64,000 nt of DNA from Reyranella sp. (GTDB lineage: Bacteria; Pseudomonadota; Alphaproteobacteria; Reyranellales; Reyranellaceae), in assembly GCA_019750135.1 (NCBI GenBank), contig JAIEOV010000081.1, forward strand, positions 53,744 through 117,743. Reading direction: 5' to 3'. Positions within the stretch are counted from its first letter, which is position 1, and the number at the start of each line of letters is the position of its first letter. The notes below the pieces were generated by a model. That model had not been told where the DNA came from, did not search any database, and saw only the letters and a list, made by a program, of their open reading frames with translations. The position numbers were made by a program, and so were the translations under genes. This document shows positions 8,053-16,726 of the stretch, piece after piece.

Positions 8053-8409
8053 ATGAATACGTGCCGGTTGGATCTATGGGGCTTCGGCGTCGATGTGGCG
8101 CCGCGCGCGAACCGTACGCTGCGAATCAATGCCAGCACATGGGAGTTGGAGGATAGCTTCAGTCTCGTCACCCTCGCGGGCAACTGCTTTTACGGTCACC
8201 AGGCGGGCATGGACGTGAGCAGCATGATCTTCTGCCCGCCGAGAGTGAACCCGAGCAGCCAGTCGGACGTGACTTTCCTGTTGTACCAATTCTCGATGTT
8301 GCCGGTGCGACCCGCGATACGGTCCGGGCGCGGCAGGTTCTTCAACCGTCCGGGCAGACTGCGGCTGGAGAATGACAATTTCCGTTGGCAGATCGTCGAG
8401 TTCACCTGA
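8053..8409 (+). CDS. Hypothetical protein
   Basis: A 118-residue frame with a good ribosome binding site (GGAGGCGAG directly before the ATG) follows the secreted thaumatin-like gene on the same strand. It begins MNTCRLDLWGFGVDVAPR and ends RWQIVEFT, with no signal peptide, no membrane helix and a basic middle section. No family is recognised. Length and codon use are compatible with a real gene, but a minus-strand frame of 69 codons also covers it, so confidence is moderate. Confidence 0.5.
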   Translation: MNTCRLDLWGFGVDVAPRANRTLRINASTWELEDSFSLVTLAGNCFYGHQAGMDVSSMIFCPPRVNPSSQSDVTFLLYQFSMLPVRPAIRSGRGRFFNRPGRLRLENDNFRWQIVEFT

Positions 8410-8419
8410 CACGGTTTGA

Positions 8420-10030
8420 CTAAGCGGTCGTCGGAGCCCCATCGACCTGAAAATCCTTGTCTTGCAAGGTCACCATTTGATGGCTTGTCCGCGACCGTTC
8501 GGCGGCGGCGGCGAAAACGAGGCCGGCCAATGCGTCCTCGACCTTCCTGATCGGCGAAGGGGCCCGTCCGACACAGGCATTGAGGAAGCTTGTCACGCTG
8601 GACAGGTCGCCGCCGCCATGACCGCCGAGCTTGCGACCTTTCGTGGTCCAGACGAGGGGCTCACGGCCGGGGTCCGTATAGGCAACGGTAAAGCGGCCGT
8701 CTTCGAAGATACCGTCGAGCCGCGCTGCGTCGCCGATCAGTGTGATCCGCCTTTCGCTACGAACGGGTCCTTGCATCGCGAGGTAGTAGGTGCCCCGCGT
8801 GCCATTCTCCAATTCGAAAGACACGACTTGGTTGTCGACGATCGGGTCGTCCAGCCGGAAGACACAGCGATCGAGGCCATGGGCAGTGGGATCGGCGCGC
8901 TCGGCCTCGGTCCGATGCTCGTGAAGGCCGGTATCGGCATAGGGACAGGTGGCCCTCACGGCACATTGCGAGCAGAAGGGCGCGGGGGCTGGCTTGTGGA
9001 AGGTGCTCGAGCCTCCGAGGCTGCCGACAATGCGAGGTCGTGATTCGAGCAGCCAGCACGCCAGGTCGAGATCATGGCATGACTTGTGGACGATCAAGCC
9101 GCCCGACTGACCGGCATCCGCATGCCATCGCCTCAGGAAACTGGCGCCATGGACGACGCTGAGTTGCTCGCTGAGGCTGATCACGCGAATCGGCCCCAAT
9201 TGGCCCTGGCGGATGACGTTGCGGATCGCCTGGTAGAATGGCGCCCAGCGCAGCACGAAGCCGAGTTGAAGGACGCTGCCACTGGCCATCCAGGCGGCGA
9301 CGATCGCCTTTCCGTCATCGGCAGTGGTGGCGATCGGCTTTTCCAGGAAGACATGCTTGCCGGCGCGAAAAGCCTGCTCGGCGGCGACACGATGAAGATG
9401 GTCGGGCAGCAAGATGAACACGGCATCGACCGCCGGGTCCTCGAGCGCGGCGCTGAAATCCGTGCCGCTTCTGGCGTCCGGAAGGTCGAACTCCGCCTGG
9501 ACCTGTGCGACGCGCGCGGGGGCGGCGTCGACGAGCCAGGCAATTTCAACGCCGGCAGAGCCGGCGACGATTCGAGCCAGGGCGCGTCCCCGATTGCCGA
9601 GGCCCAGAAGGGCGCATCGCAGAGGACGATCAGGGGCTGACCACTGTATGCCGTCAGCAGGCTTGATTGCGCGCAGGACGCTCTTGGAGTCCAGGTGTTC
9701 TGGGGCTCGTTCCACCGCATAGGTGCGGCCGTTGGTGTTGGGATCGCTGCCGTCGGAGCTGGAGAAGTAGACAACGTTCATCCAGAACGAGTATCGGCCA
9801 TCGCCGGACGCTTGGATGGTCGCATGAACGGCATGGCCGGGGCCGAGTTCCGTGTCGTTCTCCAGCAGGCGCAGCGATGATCGGTGCGGAAGCTCGTTGT
9901 TGTCGGTGTCGTCCCACAGCGCCGCCGGCAGGTCGGCGACCCACGCCATGCCACCCTCGTGGCGGAAGGGAGCGGACAGCTCCTCTTTGCGTCGGCCGTC
10001 GGCCGATGTTGTCGCGCGTGACATCTGCAC
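8420..10030 (-). CDS. Gfo/Idh/MocA oxidoreductase with extra N-terminal module
   Basis: This 536-residue protein carries a Gfo/Idh/MocA core from about residue 135: Rossmann motif CALLGLGNRGRALA, the FLEKPIATT sequence with the catalytic-site Lys, and HDLDLACWLL. The C-terminal domain has a Cys group, CSQCAVRATCPYAD, seen in a subset of the family. Such enzymes oxidise or reduce sugars or cyclitols with NAD(P). The first about 115 residues are a separate module containing SSLRLLENDTELGP and SDPNTNGRTY, which I recall as an N- or C-terminal attachment on bacterial glycan-modifying enzymes. The start may be GTG 10030 or ATG 10024, both after GGAG. It stands alone, convergent with the 8053 gene. 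Confidence 0.88.
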   Translation of the reverse strand: MQMSRATTSADGRRKEELSAPFRHEGGMAWVADLPAALWDDTDNNELPHRSSLRLLENDTELGPGHAVHATIQASGDGRYSFWMNVVYFSSSDGSDPNTNGRTYAVERAPEHLDSKSVLRAIKPADGIQWSAPDRPLRCALLGLGNRGRALARIVAGSAGVEIAWLVDAAPARVAQVQAEFDLPDARSGTDFSAALEDPAVDAVFILLPDHLHRVAAEQAFRAGKHVFLEKPIATTADDGKAIVAAWMASGSVLQLGFVLRWAPFYQAIRNVIRQGQLGPIRVISLSEQLSVVHGASFLRRWHADAGQSGGLIVHKSCHDLDLACWLLESRPRIVGSLGGSSTFHKPAPAPFCSQCAVRATCPYADTGLHEHRTEAERADPTAHGLDRCVFRLDDPIVDNQVVSFELENGTRGTYYLAMQGPVRSERRITLIGDAARLDGIFEDGRFTVAYTDPGREPLVWTTKGRKLGGHGGGDLSSVTSFLNACVGRAPSPIRKVEDALAGLVFAAAAERSRTSHQMVTLQDKDFQVDGAPTTA

Positions 10031-10131
10031 TACGCTCCGATGGGTATCGGGTGTCGGAGACCGGCACCGGCCTCGACGTTTCCGGCAAAATCAAAGGGGC
10101 TAGCCGTTTCCAGCTAACCCCTTGATCATAA

Positions 10132-10207
<76 letters not shown>

Positions 10208-10275
10208 GAAAATTCGGTCTGGGCGGGCGCGAGGTATAAGACCTACCTCGCGGCCTTGCAACTGAGGCTTGGTGA

Positions 10276-10641
10276 CTAGCGGTCGCCTTCGCCCTTGTCG
10301 TCCTCGACTTCGACCTCGACCTCCAGGTCATCGGTGTCGTCGCCGAGATCGTCGGCCTCTTCCATGGCCTCGTCGCCCTCGACATCGGGCAACTCGTCTC
10401 CCGCCAACGCCGCCTCGTCGCTCTTCTTCTTGGCCGCTGCCTTGGCGGCTGCCGCCGCCGCCGCTGCCGTCGCAGCCGCCGCCGCGGCGGTCGCGCCACG
10501 ACCGCGGCGGACCTTCACGAAGTCCTCGCGATCATGCTCCCGCCCGCACTTGGGGCATTTGATCGGCCCCTTGTTCAGGTCGTAGAAGCGCGCAGCACAG
10601 CTCTGGCAGGTGCGCTTAGTACCCCAGCTCGCCTTCACCAC
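10276..10641 (-). CDS. FYDLN acid domain protein (TIGR02300 family)
   Basis: This 121-residue protein begins MVKASWGTKRTCQSC and contains the FYDLNKGPIKCPKCG motif, a zinc-ribbon-like CxxC...CPxCG pair at about residues 13-33. Next comes a long Ala-run segment with a few Lys (residues 50-73) and a very acidic Asp/Glu tail. This is the standard build of the TIGR02300 'FYDLN acid' family, found almost only in Alphaproteobacteria and of unknown function. It diverges from aroA, as it does in many relatives. Confidence 0.95.
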   Translation of the reverse strand: MVKASWGTKRTCQSCAARFYDLNKGPIKCPKCGREHDREDFVKVRRGRGATAAAAAATAAAAAAAAKAAAKKKSDEAALAGDELPDVEGDEAMEEADDLGDDTDDLEVEVEVEDDKGEGDR

Positions 10642-10738
10642 GCAGAAACTCCCGGAAATTCCGCAGAAATCGGCCGAAACGGCCGCGAGGGAGGGCGTAT
10701 GTCACGCGTCTTTCACCCTGTCAAAACCAAATTCCTCC

Positions 10739-12163
10739 ATGGTACGAGGGCGCGGCGTCGCATTTCTGCCGCCTTTCCGGGAGGCTGTCCTGTCACTGCG
10801 AGCCCATGCGGCCAAGCTTGTCGCCCGTCCGGTCGGCCGTCTGCAGGGCCGGACGCGCGCCCCGGGCGATAAATCGATCTCCCACCGCGCCCTGATGTTC
10901 GGTGCCCTGGCCCTGGGCGAGACCACGATCAGCGGCCTGCTCGAGGGCGAGGACGTGCTGGCGACCGCGGCGGCGCTGCGGGCGCTGGGGGCTGAAGTGA
11001 CGCATGAACGCGATACGAGCCCCGTGTCAGGTGGCGCCTGGCGCGTCCGCGGCTTTGGCGTGGGCGGTGCACGTGAGCCCGCCGACGTCCTGGAGCTCGG
11101 CAACTCCGGCACCTCGGCCCGCCTGCTTGCCGGCATCCTGGCCAGCCATCCTTTCACCAGCGTCATGACCGGCGACGCCTCGCTGCGCCGGCGGCCGATG
11201 CGACGGGTGATAGAGCCGCTGACCCGCATGGGCGCGCGCTTCGAGGGCCGTGACGGGGGCCGCCTGCCGCTGGCGATCGTCGGCACCGACGAGATGGTGC
11301 CCATCGAATACCGCCTGCCGGTGGCCTCGGCCCAGGTGAAAAGCGCCATCCTGCTGGCCGGCCTCAACACCGCGGGGGAGACCAGCGTGATCGAGCCCGA
11401 GGCCACGCGCGACCATACCGAGCGGATGATGCGCCACTTCGGCGCCGAGGTGCGCGTGGCGCCGGCTGAAGACGGCGGCAAGCGCATCACGGTCGTCGGC
11501 TGGCCCGAGCTTCTGGGCCGCGACATCGTCGTGCCCGGCGATCCGTCGTCGGCCGCCTTCGCCGTCGTCGCCGCGGCGATCCGGCCGGGCAGCGACGTCA
11601 CGGTCGAGAATGTCGGCGTCAATCCACTGCGCGCCGGCCTCTACCAGACGCTGCGCGACATGGGCGCCGACATCGCTTTCGAGAACGAGCGCGAGGTCGG
11701 CGGTGAGCCGGTGGCGGACCTGCGCGTCAAAGGCGGCGGGCTGAAAGGCGTCGAGGTGCCGGCCGAGCGCGCACCGTCGATGATCGACGAGTATCCCATC
11801 CTCGCCATCGCTGCGGCCTGCGCCAAGGGCACGACGCGCATGCTGGGCCTTGCAGAGCTGCGTGCGAAGGAAAGCGACCGGCTGGCCAGCGTCTCGGCAG
11901 GGCTTTCGGCCAACGGCGTGGAGCATGAGATGGGTGCCGCCGACCTGGTCGTGCACGGCACCGGTGCGCCGCCCGCCGGCGGCGGCCTGGTCGCGACCCA
12001 GCTCGACCATCGCATCGCCATGTCCTTCCTGGTGCTCGGGCTTGCGGCTCGCGAGCCGGTGGCGATCGACGATGGCTCGCCGATCGAGACCAGCTTCCCG
12101 GGCTTTGCCCGGTTAATGAACGGACTGGGCGCCAGAATCGGCGCAGACATCGAGGCGGCGTGA
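10739..12163 (+). CDS. aroA: 3-phosphoshikimate 1-carboxyvinyltransferase (EPSP synthase, class II-like)
   Basis: AroA joins phosphoenolpyruvate to shikimate 3-phosphate in chorismate synthesis. Diagnostic segments are RAPGDKSISHRALM, LELGNSGTSARLL, LPVASAQVKSAILLAGLN, VPGDPSSAAFAVVAA, RAPSMIDEYPILAIAAA, LRAKESDRLA and LDHRIAMSFLVLG. The layout matches class II enzymes, but the GNSGTS loop keeps the usual Gly rather than an Ala. The start is uncertain: ATG 10739 gives 474 residues but lacks a ribosome binding site, while a GGGAGG at 10779-10784 would point to a rare CTG start close behind it. The stop overlaps the cmk GTG. Confidence 0.93.
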   Translation: MVRGRGVAFLPPFREAVLSLRAHAAKLVARPVGRLQGRTRAPGDKSISHRALMFGALALGETTISGLLEGEDVLATAAALRALGAEVTHERDTSPVSGGAWRVRGFGVGGAREPADVLELGNSGTSARLLAGILASHPFTSVMTGDASLRRRPMRRVIEPLTRMGARFEGRDGGRLPLAIVGTDEMVPIEYRLPVASAQVKSAILLAGLNTAGETSVIEPEATRDHTERMMRHFGAEVRVAPAEDGGKRITVVGWPELLGRDIVVPGDPSSAAFAVVAAAIRPGSDVTVENVGVNPLRAGLYQTLRDMGADIAFENEREVGGEPVADLRVKGGGLKGVEVPAERAPSMIDEYPILAIAAACAKGTTRMLGLAELRAKESDRLASVSAGLSANGVEHEMGAADLVVHGTGAPPAGGGLVATQLDHRIAMSFLVLGLAAREPVAIDDGSPIETSFPGFARLMNGLGARIGADIEAA

Positions 12164-12789
12164 AACCCCTGCTCATCGCCATCGACGGGCCGGCCGCCTC
12201 CGGCAAAGGCACGCTGGCCAGGCGGCTGGCCGACCATTTCCGGCTGCCTCACCTGGATACCGGCCTGCTCTACCGGGCGGTCGGCTGGGCCGCCGCGCAT
12301 ACCAGCCGGACGCCGGCCGAGGCCGCCGCTGCCCTGAAGGCGGCCGACCTCGACAATCCGGCGCTGCGCGGCGACGAGGCGGGCCAGGCCGGCTCGAAGG
12401 TGGCGGCGATCCCGGAGGTCCGGGCCAACCTCTTGAAATTCCAAAAAGAATTCGCACATCAGGCGTCGGGCGCCGTGCTCGACGGCCGCGACATCGGGAC
12501 CGTGATCTGCCCCGATGCGTCGGTGAAATTCTTCGTCACGGCCAGCCTGGAAGCGCGGGTCGAGCGCCGGTACCAGGAGTTGCGCGAGCGGGGTGCCGAC
12601 ACTATAAGACCGCGCGTTCTTGCCGAGATGGCGGAGCGGGACCGTCGCGACAGCGAACGGGCGGCTGCACCTTTAAAAGCCGCACCCGATGCTTACCACC
12701 TCGATACCAGCGACATGGATGCCGACGCGGCCTTCGCCGCCGCTCTGGCATTCATTTCGAGCAAGGGCTTTCGCTCCTCCGGGCCGTAA
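12160..12789 (+). CDS. cmk: Cytidylate kinase
   Basis: This 209-residue P-loop kinase phosphorylates CMP and dCMP. The N-terminus MKPLLIAIDGPAASGKGTLA carries the P-loop, LPHLDTGLLYRAVGW is the CMP-binding segment, and LDGRDIGTVICPDASVKFFVTA plus RDRRDSERAAAPLKAAPDA follow in the normal order. The GTG start at 12160 overlaps the aroA stop (GTGA), so translation is coupled. aroA-cmk-rpsA is a standard proteobacterial order. Confidence 0.97.
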   Translation: MKPLLIAIDGPAASGKGTLARRLADHFRLPHLDTGLLYRAVGWAAAHTSRTPAEAAAALKAADLDNPALRGDEAGQAGSKVAAIPEVRANLLKFQKEFAHQASGAVLDGRDIGTVICPDASVKFFVTASLEARVERRYQELRERGADTIRPRVLAEMAERDRRDSERAAAPLKAAPDAYHLDTSDMDADAAFAAALAFISSKGFRSSGP

Positions 12790-12939
12790 GTCGCCGGCGG
12801 GGGAATCGAAGACTTCGAGCGGCGATTGCGTGTGGAGCTCGCTCCGGACGCGGTTCTAGGCAGTGGATCCGCCGGACTTAACCGGTTGGCCGACGGGCGG
12901 CAGCGTTTCGCCCGGGATCGATGAAGGAAGAGGTATTGA

Positions 12940-14673
12940 ATGGCTAAGGGCAGCGCCCTGCGTAAACAGCCGAACGACGCCGCCAGCGCGGAGTTCGCAG
13001 CACTCCTCGAGGAATCGCTGGGCGGTTCTTCGAGCTTCGAAGGCACGGTCGTCAAGGGCCGCGTCGTTCGTATCGCCAATGATTTCGTCGTGGTCGATGT
13101 CGGACTGAAGTCTGAAGGCCGCGTTGCACTCCGTGAATTCGCCAACGGCGGCGTCGGCACTCCCGAAGTCCGCGAAGGCGACACCGTCGACATCTTCGTC
13201 GACCGCATGGAGAACAAGGACGGCGAAGCCGTCCTGTCGCGCGACAAGGCTCGTCGCGAGGAAGCCTGGACCCTGCTCGAGAAGGCCTTCAACGACCAGG
13301 AACGTGTCATGGGCACGATCTTCGGCCGCGTGAAGGGCGGCTTCACGGTCGACCTGTCGGGCGCCGTGGCCTTCCTGCCGGGCAGCCAGGTCGATGTCCG
13401 CCCGGTGCGCGACGTCGGCCCGCTGATGGGCCAGGCCCAGCAGTTCGCCATCCTCAAGATGGACCGCCGCCGCGGCAACATCGTCGTGTCGCGCCGCGCC
13501 GTCATGGAAGAGACCCGCGCCGAGGACCGTACCCGCCTGATGGGCGCGCTGTCCGAGGGCCAGGTGCTCGACGGCGTCGTCAAGAACATCACCGACTACG
13601 GTGCGTTCGTGGATCTGGGCGGCGTCGACGGCTTGCTGCACGTCACCGACATCGCCTGGAAGCGTATCAACCATCCGTCGGAAGCCCTCACCATCGGCCA
13701 GCAGGTCAAGGTGCAGGTCATCCGCTTCAATCCCGAGACGCAGCGCATCTCGCTCGGCATGAAGCAGCTGATGAGCGATCCGTGGGATGGCGCCGGTGCC
13801 AAGTACCCGGTCAATCTCAGGCTCAAGGGCCGCGTCACCAACATCACCGACTACGGCGCCTTCGTGGAGCTGGAGCCTGGCGTCGAGGGTCTGGTGCACG
13901 TCTCCGAGATGAGCTGGACCAAGAAGAACGTCCATCCGGGCAAGATCGTGTCGACCTCGCAGGAGGTCGAAGTGATGGTGCTGGACGTCGACATGTCCAA
14001 GCGCCGCATCTCGCTCGGCCTCAAGCAGTGCATGGCCAATCCGTGGGAGAGCTTCGCCGAGCAGTATCCGTCCGGCACCGAGCTCGACGGCGAGGTCCGC
14101 AACATCACCGAGTTCGGCCTGTTCGTCGGTCTACCCGGCGACATCGACGGCATGGTGCATCTCTCCGACCTGTCGTGGGACAAGGCCGGTGACGAGGCGA
14201 TCCGCGACTACAAGAAGGGCGACCAGGTCAAGGTCAAGGTTCTCGACGTCGACATCGACAAGGAGCGCATCTCGCTCGGCATCAAGCAGCTCGAGAACGA
14301 TCCGTTCGAGAAGGTGGGCGCGGTCGCCAAGAAGGGCGACGTCGTCACGGTCATCGTGGCCGGCATCCAGGAGAACGGCATCGACGTCACGGTGCAGGAC
14401 GGCATCCCGGGCTTCATCCGCAAGTCCGAGCTCTCCCGCGACCGCTCCGAGCAGCGGCCCGACCGCTACGCCATCGGCGACAAGCTCGACGCCAAGATCA
14501 CCAACATCGACCGGGCCTCGCGCCGGGTGGTGCTGTCGGTCAAGGCCCGCGAGCTCGATGAGGAGAAGAAGGCGATGGCTGACTTCGGCTCGTCCGACTC
14601 GGGCGCCAGCCTGGGCGACATTCTTGGCGCGGCGCTCAGCCGGGCCCAGAAGAAGGAAGAAGAGGACAAGTAA
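12940..14673 (+). CDS. rpsA: 30S ribosomal protein S1
   Basis: This 577-residue protein contains six S1 RNA-binding repeats, visible from the recurring pattern of V-x-NITDYGAFV-L followed by GLLHVTDIAW or GLVHVSEMSW and KRRISLG-K. The first two repeats are the divergent ribosome-binding type. S1 delivers structured or weak-RBS mRNAs to the 30S subunit. The ATG has AGGAAGAGG upstream, and the 150-base gap after cmk probably holds its own promoter. A strong terminator follows 24 bases after the stop. Confidence 0.98.
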   Translation: MAKGSALRKQPNDAASAEFAALLEESLGGSSSFEGTVVKGRVVRIANDFVVVDVGLKSEGRVALREFANGGVGTPEVREGDTVDIFVDRMENKDGEAVLSRDKARREEAWTLLEKAFNDQERVMGTIFGRVKGGFTVDLSGAVAFLPGSQVDVRPVRDVGPLMGQAQQFAILKMDRRRGNIVVSRRAVMEETRAEDRTRLMGALSEGQVLDGVVKNITDYGAFVDLGGVDGLLHVTDIAWKRINHPSEALTIGQQVKVQVIRFNPETQRISLGMKQLMSDPWDGAGAKYPVNLRLKGRVTNITDYGAFVELEPGVEGLVHVSEMSWTKKNVHPGKIVSTSQEVEVMVLDVDMSKRRISLGLKQCMANPWESFAEQYPSGTELDGEVRNITEFGLFVGLPGDIDGMVHLSDLSWDKAGDEAIRDYKKGDQVKVKVLDVDIDKERISLGIKQLENDPFEKVGAVAKKGDVVTVIVAGIQENGIDVTVQDGIPGFIRKSELSRDRSEQRPDRYAIGDKLDAKITNIDRASRRVVLSVKARELDEEKKAMADFGSSDSGASLGDILGAALSRAQKKEEEDK

Positions 14674-14697
14674 GGTCTCCCTCGGGGACCTTCGAAA

Positions 14698-14729
14698 GGG
14701 GCCGGCTCGCGAGAGCCGGCCCCTTTTTC
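14698..14729 (+). terminator. Intrinsic terminator after rpsA
   Basis: A perfect 11-bp stem, GGGGCCGGCTC and GAGCCGGCCCC, with a GCGA tetraloop is followed by TTTTTCTT. It separates rpsA from ihfB, which therefore needs its own promoter within 14730-14840. Confidence 0.95.
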
Positions 14730-14840
14730 TTGGGAAAAGGGCGCATCGCGCCTGCTTTTGGACCTCGGCTGGGCTTCTTTTCTTTTTGATTCAAGGGCTT
14801 AGGCTTGAAGGGGGCCTCTTTTTCCTTTATTGTCACGGCA

Positions 14841-15173
14841 ATGACCAAGTCGGAGCTGATTGCTTGCCTGGCGGCCCGGAATCCCCATCTCTATCAAAGG
14901 GATGTCGAGCGGATCGTGGCGACGGTCTTCGACGAAATCTCCAAGGCCCTGGCCGGAGGACATCGCGTCGAATTGCGCGGCTTTGGCGCGTTCTCCGTGA
15001 AGAAACGCGAGCCGCGCACCGGCCGCAATCCGCGCACCGGCGAGCAGGTGGCGGTGGCGTCCAAGCGGGTGCCCTACTTCAAAACCGGCAAGGACCTGCG
15101 CGACCGCCTGAACAAGGAAGCAGTCAAGGCGGCAGGCCTGGCCCCGCCCGAGCCGACCGAAGAGAAATCGTAG
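14841..15173 (+). CDS. ihfB: Integration host factor subunit beta
   Basis: This 110-residue DNA-bending protein is a DNABII family member. It begins MTKSELIACLAARNPHLY, has VELRGFGAFSVKKREPRTGRNP (the beta-arm with the intercalating Pro) and VPYFKTGKDLRDRLN. The rpsA-ihfB order supports the beta subunit rather than HU. I use the ATG at 14841; an in-frame start at 14805 would add 12 residues not seen in the family. The C-terminal tail (PPEPTEEKS) is slightly longer than average. Confidence 0.95.
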   Translation: MTKSELIACLAARNPHLYQRDVERIVATVFDEISKALAGGHRVELRGFGAFSVKKREPRTGRNPRTGEQVAVASKRVPYFKTGKDLRDRLNKEAVKAAGLAPPEPTEEKS

Positions 15174-15179
15174 CGGAGC

Positions 15180-15320
15180 GCGGACCTCCAGGTCCGCATC
15201 ATGATCATGCTCTTCCGGCCTCTGGCCGGCCTTCATGATCCATGAGCCGGCGAGTAGGTCGCGGTAAACCGCGACCCGGCCGGCGGTCCGCAAGACACGA
15301 CGCGCCACTGGAGTGGCGCG
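15180..15320. repeat. Hairpin array with TGATCA-centred repeat, copy 1
   Basis: Four short perfect hairpins follow one another: GCGGACC/GGTCCGC at 15180-15197, CCGGCC/GGCCGG at 15215-15229, GTCGCGGT/ACCGCGAC at 15258-15275 and CGCGCCAC/GTGGCGCG at 15301-15320. Between the first two lies ATCATGATCATG. This links it to the copies at 18842, 26953 and 63961. It fills the ihfB-lapA gap and probably also ends the ihfB transcript. Confidence 0.7.
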
Positions 15321-15347
15321 CCCCCAGCGTGGCATTCTCCTGCGCGC

Positions 15348-15752
15348 ATGAAGCTCCTCGTCCGCGTCCTGTTCATCCTCTTCATCCTGATCGGCGTGCT
15401 GATCGCGGTCAGCAATCGGCAGCCGGTGCAGCTCGCCCTGTGGCCGTTGCCGCATCTCGTCGTCATGCCTGTGTATCTGCTGGTGATCGGTGTGCTGCTG
15501 CTGGGCGTGCTGGCGGGGCTGGGCATGGGTTGGTGGGCCGGACGCCATCATCGACGCCGCGCCCGCGAGGCGAGCGGCGAGGCGGCACGGCTGGATCGCG
15601 AGGTGCAGCGACTGCGCGAGGCCGCCCAGTCGACGCCTTCGGCCCCGGCGGGCGGGCCCGCGCCGCGCGATCAGCGGGCGATCGAGCGACAGGCGGCGCT
15701 GGTCTCGGCCGAACTCTCCACACCGTCCGGCACGCGCGGCCCCTTCTCGTGA
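15348..15752 (+). CDS. LapA/DUF1049 family inner-membrane protein
   Basis: This 134-residue protein has two N-terminal transmembrane helices (about residues 4-22 and 39-63) around the PVQLALWPLP segment, then a basic WWAGRHHRRRAR stretch, a predicted coiled coil (ASGEAARLDREVQRLREAA) and a Pro/Ala tail. This is the LapA_dom/DUF1049 build, a family linked to lipopolysaccharide assembly in Escherichia coli and regularly found after ihfB. Its stop overlaps the start of the next gene. Confidence 0.88.
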   Translation: MKLLVRVLFILFILIGVLIAVSNRQPVQLALWPLPHLVVMPVYLLVIGVLLLGVLAGLGMGWWAGRHHRRRAREASGEAARLDREVQRLREAAQSTPSAPAGGPAPRDQRAIERQAALVSAELSTPSGTRGPFS

Positions 15753-16726
15753 AGATCCTTTCGGCCGCCGAGGTCGATGCCGCTCTCGACGATCTCGCCC
15801 TGATCGACCGCCTCGATGCCTTGTTCCGCGCCGGCTGCGAGATGCCGGTGCGCCATCATCACGCCATCGCCGAGCCGACCGGCCCCGGCTCGGCCGACGC
15901 CATGCTGCTCCTGATGCCGGCCTGGACGCAGGGTCCTTCGAGTCACGTCGGCATCAAGGTGGTCACGGTCTTCCCCGACAACGGCAAGCGCTCGCTGCCC
16001 TCGATCTACGGCCAGTACCTGCTGCTCGACGGCACGACCGGCCAGACCGTGGCGATGCTCGACGGCACCATGCTGACCAAGCGGCGGACCGCCTGCGCCT
16101 CGGGCCTCGCCTCGCGCTACCTGTCGCGGCCCGACGCGCGACGGCTGCTGATGATCGGCACCGGCGCCTTGGCGCCCCAGCTCATCCGCGTTCACGCCAA
16201 GGTCCGACCCATCGAGGAGGTCGCTATCTGGGGCCGGCGGCCGCAAGAGGCGGCGCGTCTCGCCCTGGAACTTTCGGCGTCTCTGCCGCAACTATTGACG
16301 AGGCCCATCGCAGTGCGTGCGGTGACCGACCGCCGACAGGCCGTCGGCGCAGCCGATATCATCTCGTGTGCAACGCTTTCCAATGCGCCGCTGGTCGAGG
16401 GTGCCTGGTTGCACGAAGGCCAGCATGTCGACCTGGTCGGCGCCTATACGCCGAAGATGCGCGAAAGCGACGATGAGGCCGTGCGACGTGCCCAAGTCTA
16501 CGTCGACACCCGCGCCGGCGCGCTGAAGGAAGGCGGCGACATCGTCCAGCCCCTGGCCAACGGCACGATCGGCGAAAGCCACGTGATCGCCGACCTTTAC
16601 GAGCTCACGCGCGGGCAACGTGCCGGCCGCGCACCGGGCGACGCGACCTCGATCACCTTGTTCAAGTCGGTCGGCGCCGCCCTGGAGGACCTGGCAGCGG
16701 CCGAGCTCGCCGTCACGGCTCGATAA
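15749..16726 (+). CDS. Ornithine cyclodeaminase/mu-crystallin family protein
   Basis: This 325-residue NAD(P)-binding protein has the mu-crystallin family layout: SHVGIKVVTVFPDN with the active-site Lys, LDGTMLTKRRTACASGLAS, the Rossmann motif MIGTGALAPQLIRVHA, CATLSNAPLVEG and HVDLVGAYTPKMRESDDEAV with the Asp of ornithine cyclodeaminases. Members either cyclise ornithine to proline or reduce cyclic imines such as pyrroline-2-carboxylate; sequence alone does not decide. The GTG start overlaps the lapA stop (GTGA). Its last 14 bases overlap the facing CoA-transferase gene. Confidence 0.9.
   Translation: MKILSAAEVDAALDDLALIDRLDALFRAGCEMPVRHHHAIAEPTGPGSADAMLLLMPAWTQGPSSHVGIKVVTVFPDNGKRSLPSIYGQYLLLDGTTGQTVAMLDGTMLTKRRTACASGLASRYLSRPDARRLLMIGTGALAPQLIRVHAKVRPIEEVAIWGRRPQEAARLALELSASLPQLLTRPIAVRAVTDRRQAVGAADIISCATLSNAPLVEGAWLHEGQHVDLVGAYTPKMRESDDEAVRRAQVYVDTRAGALKEGGDIVQPLANGTIGESHVIADLYELTRGQRAGRAPGDATSITLFKSVGAALEDLAAAELAVTAR

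Noticed and set aside
10534..10872. A frame beginning near 10690 (MSRVFHPVKTKF) upstream of aroA
   Set aside because: It is one base out of the aroA frame and stops soon after, so it cannot supply the aroA N-terminus unless a sequencing frameshift exists.
15180..15320. Repeated hairpins considered as a CRISPR array
   Set aside because: The units differ from one another, have no constant repeat length or spacers, and no cas gene is present.
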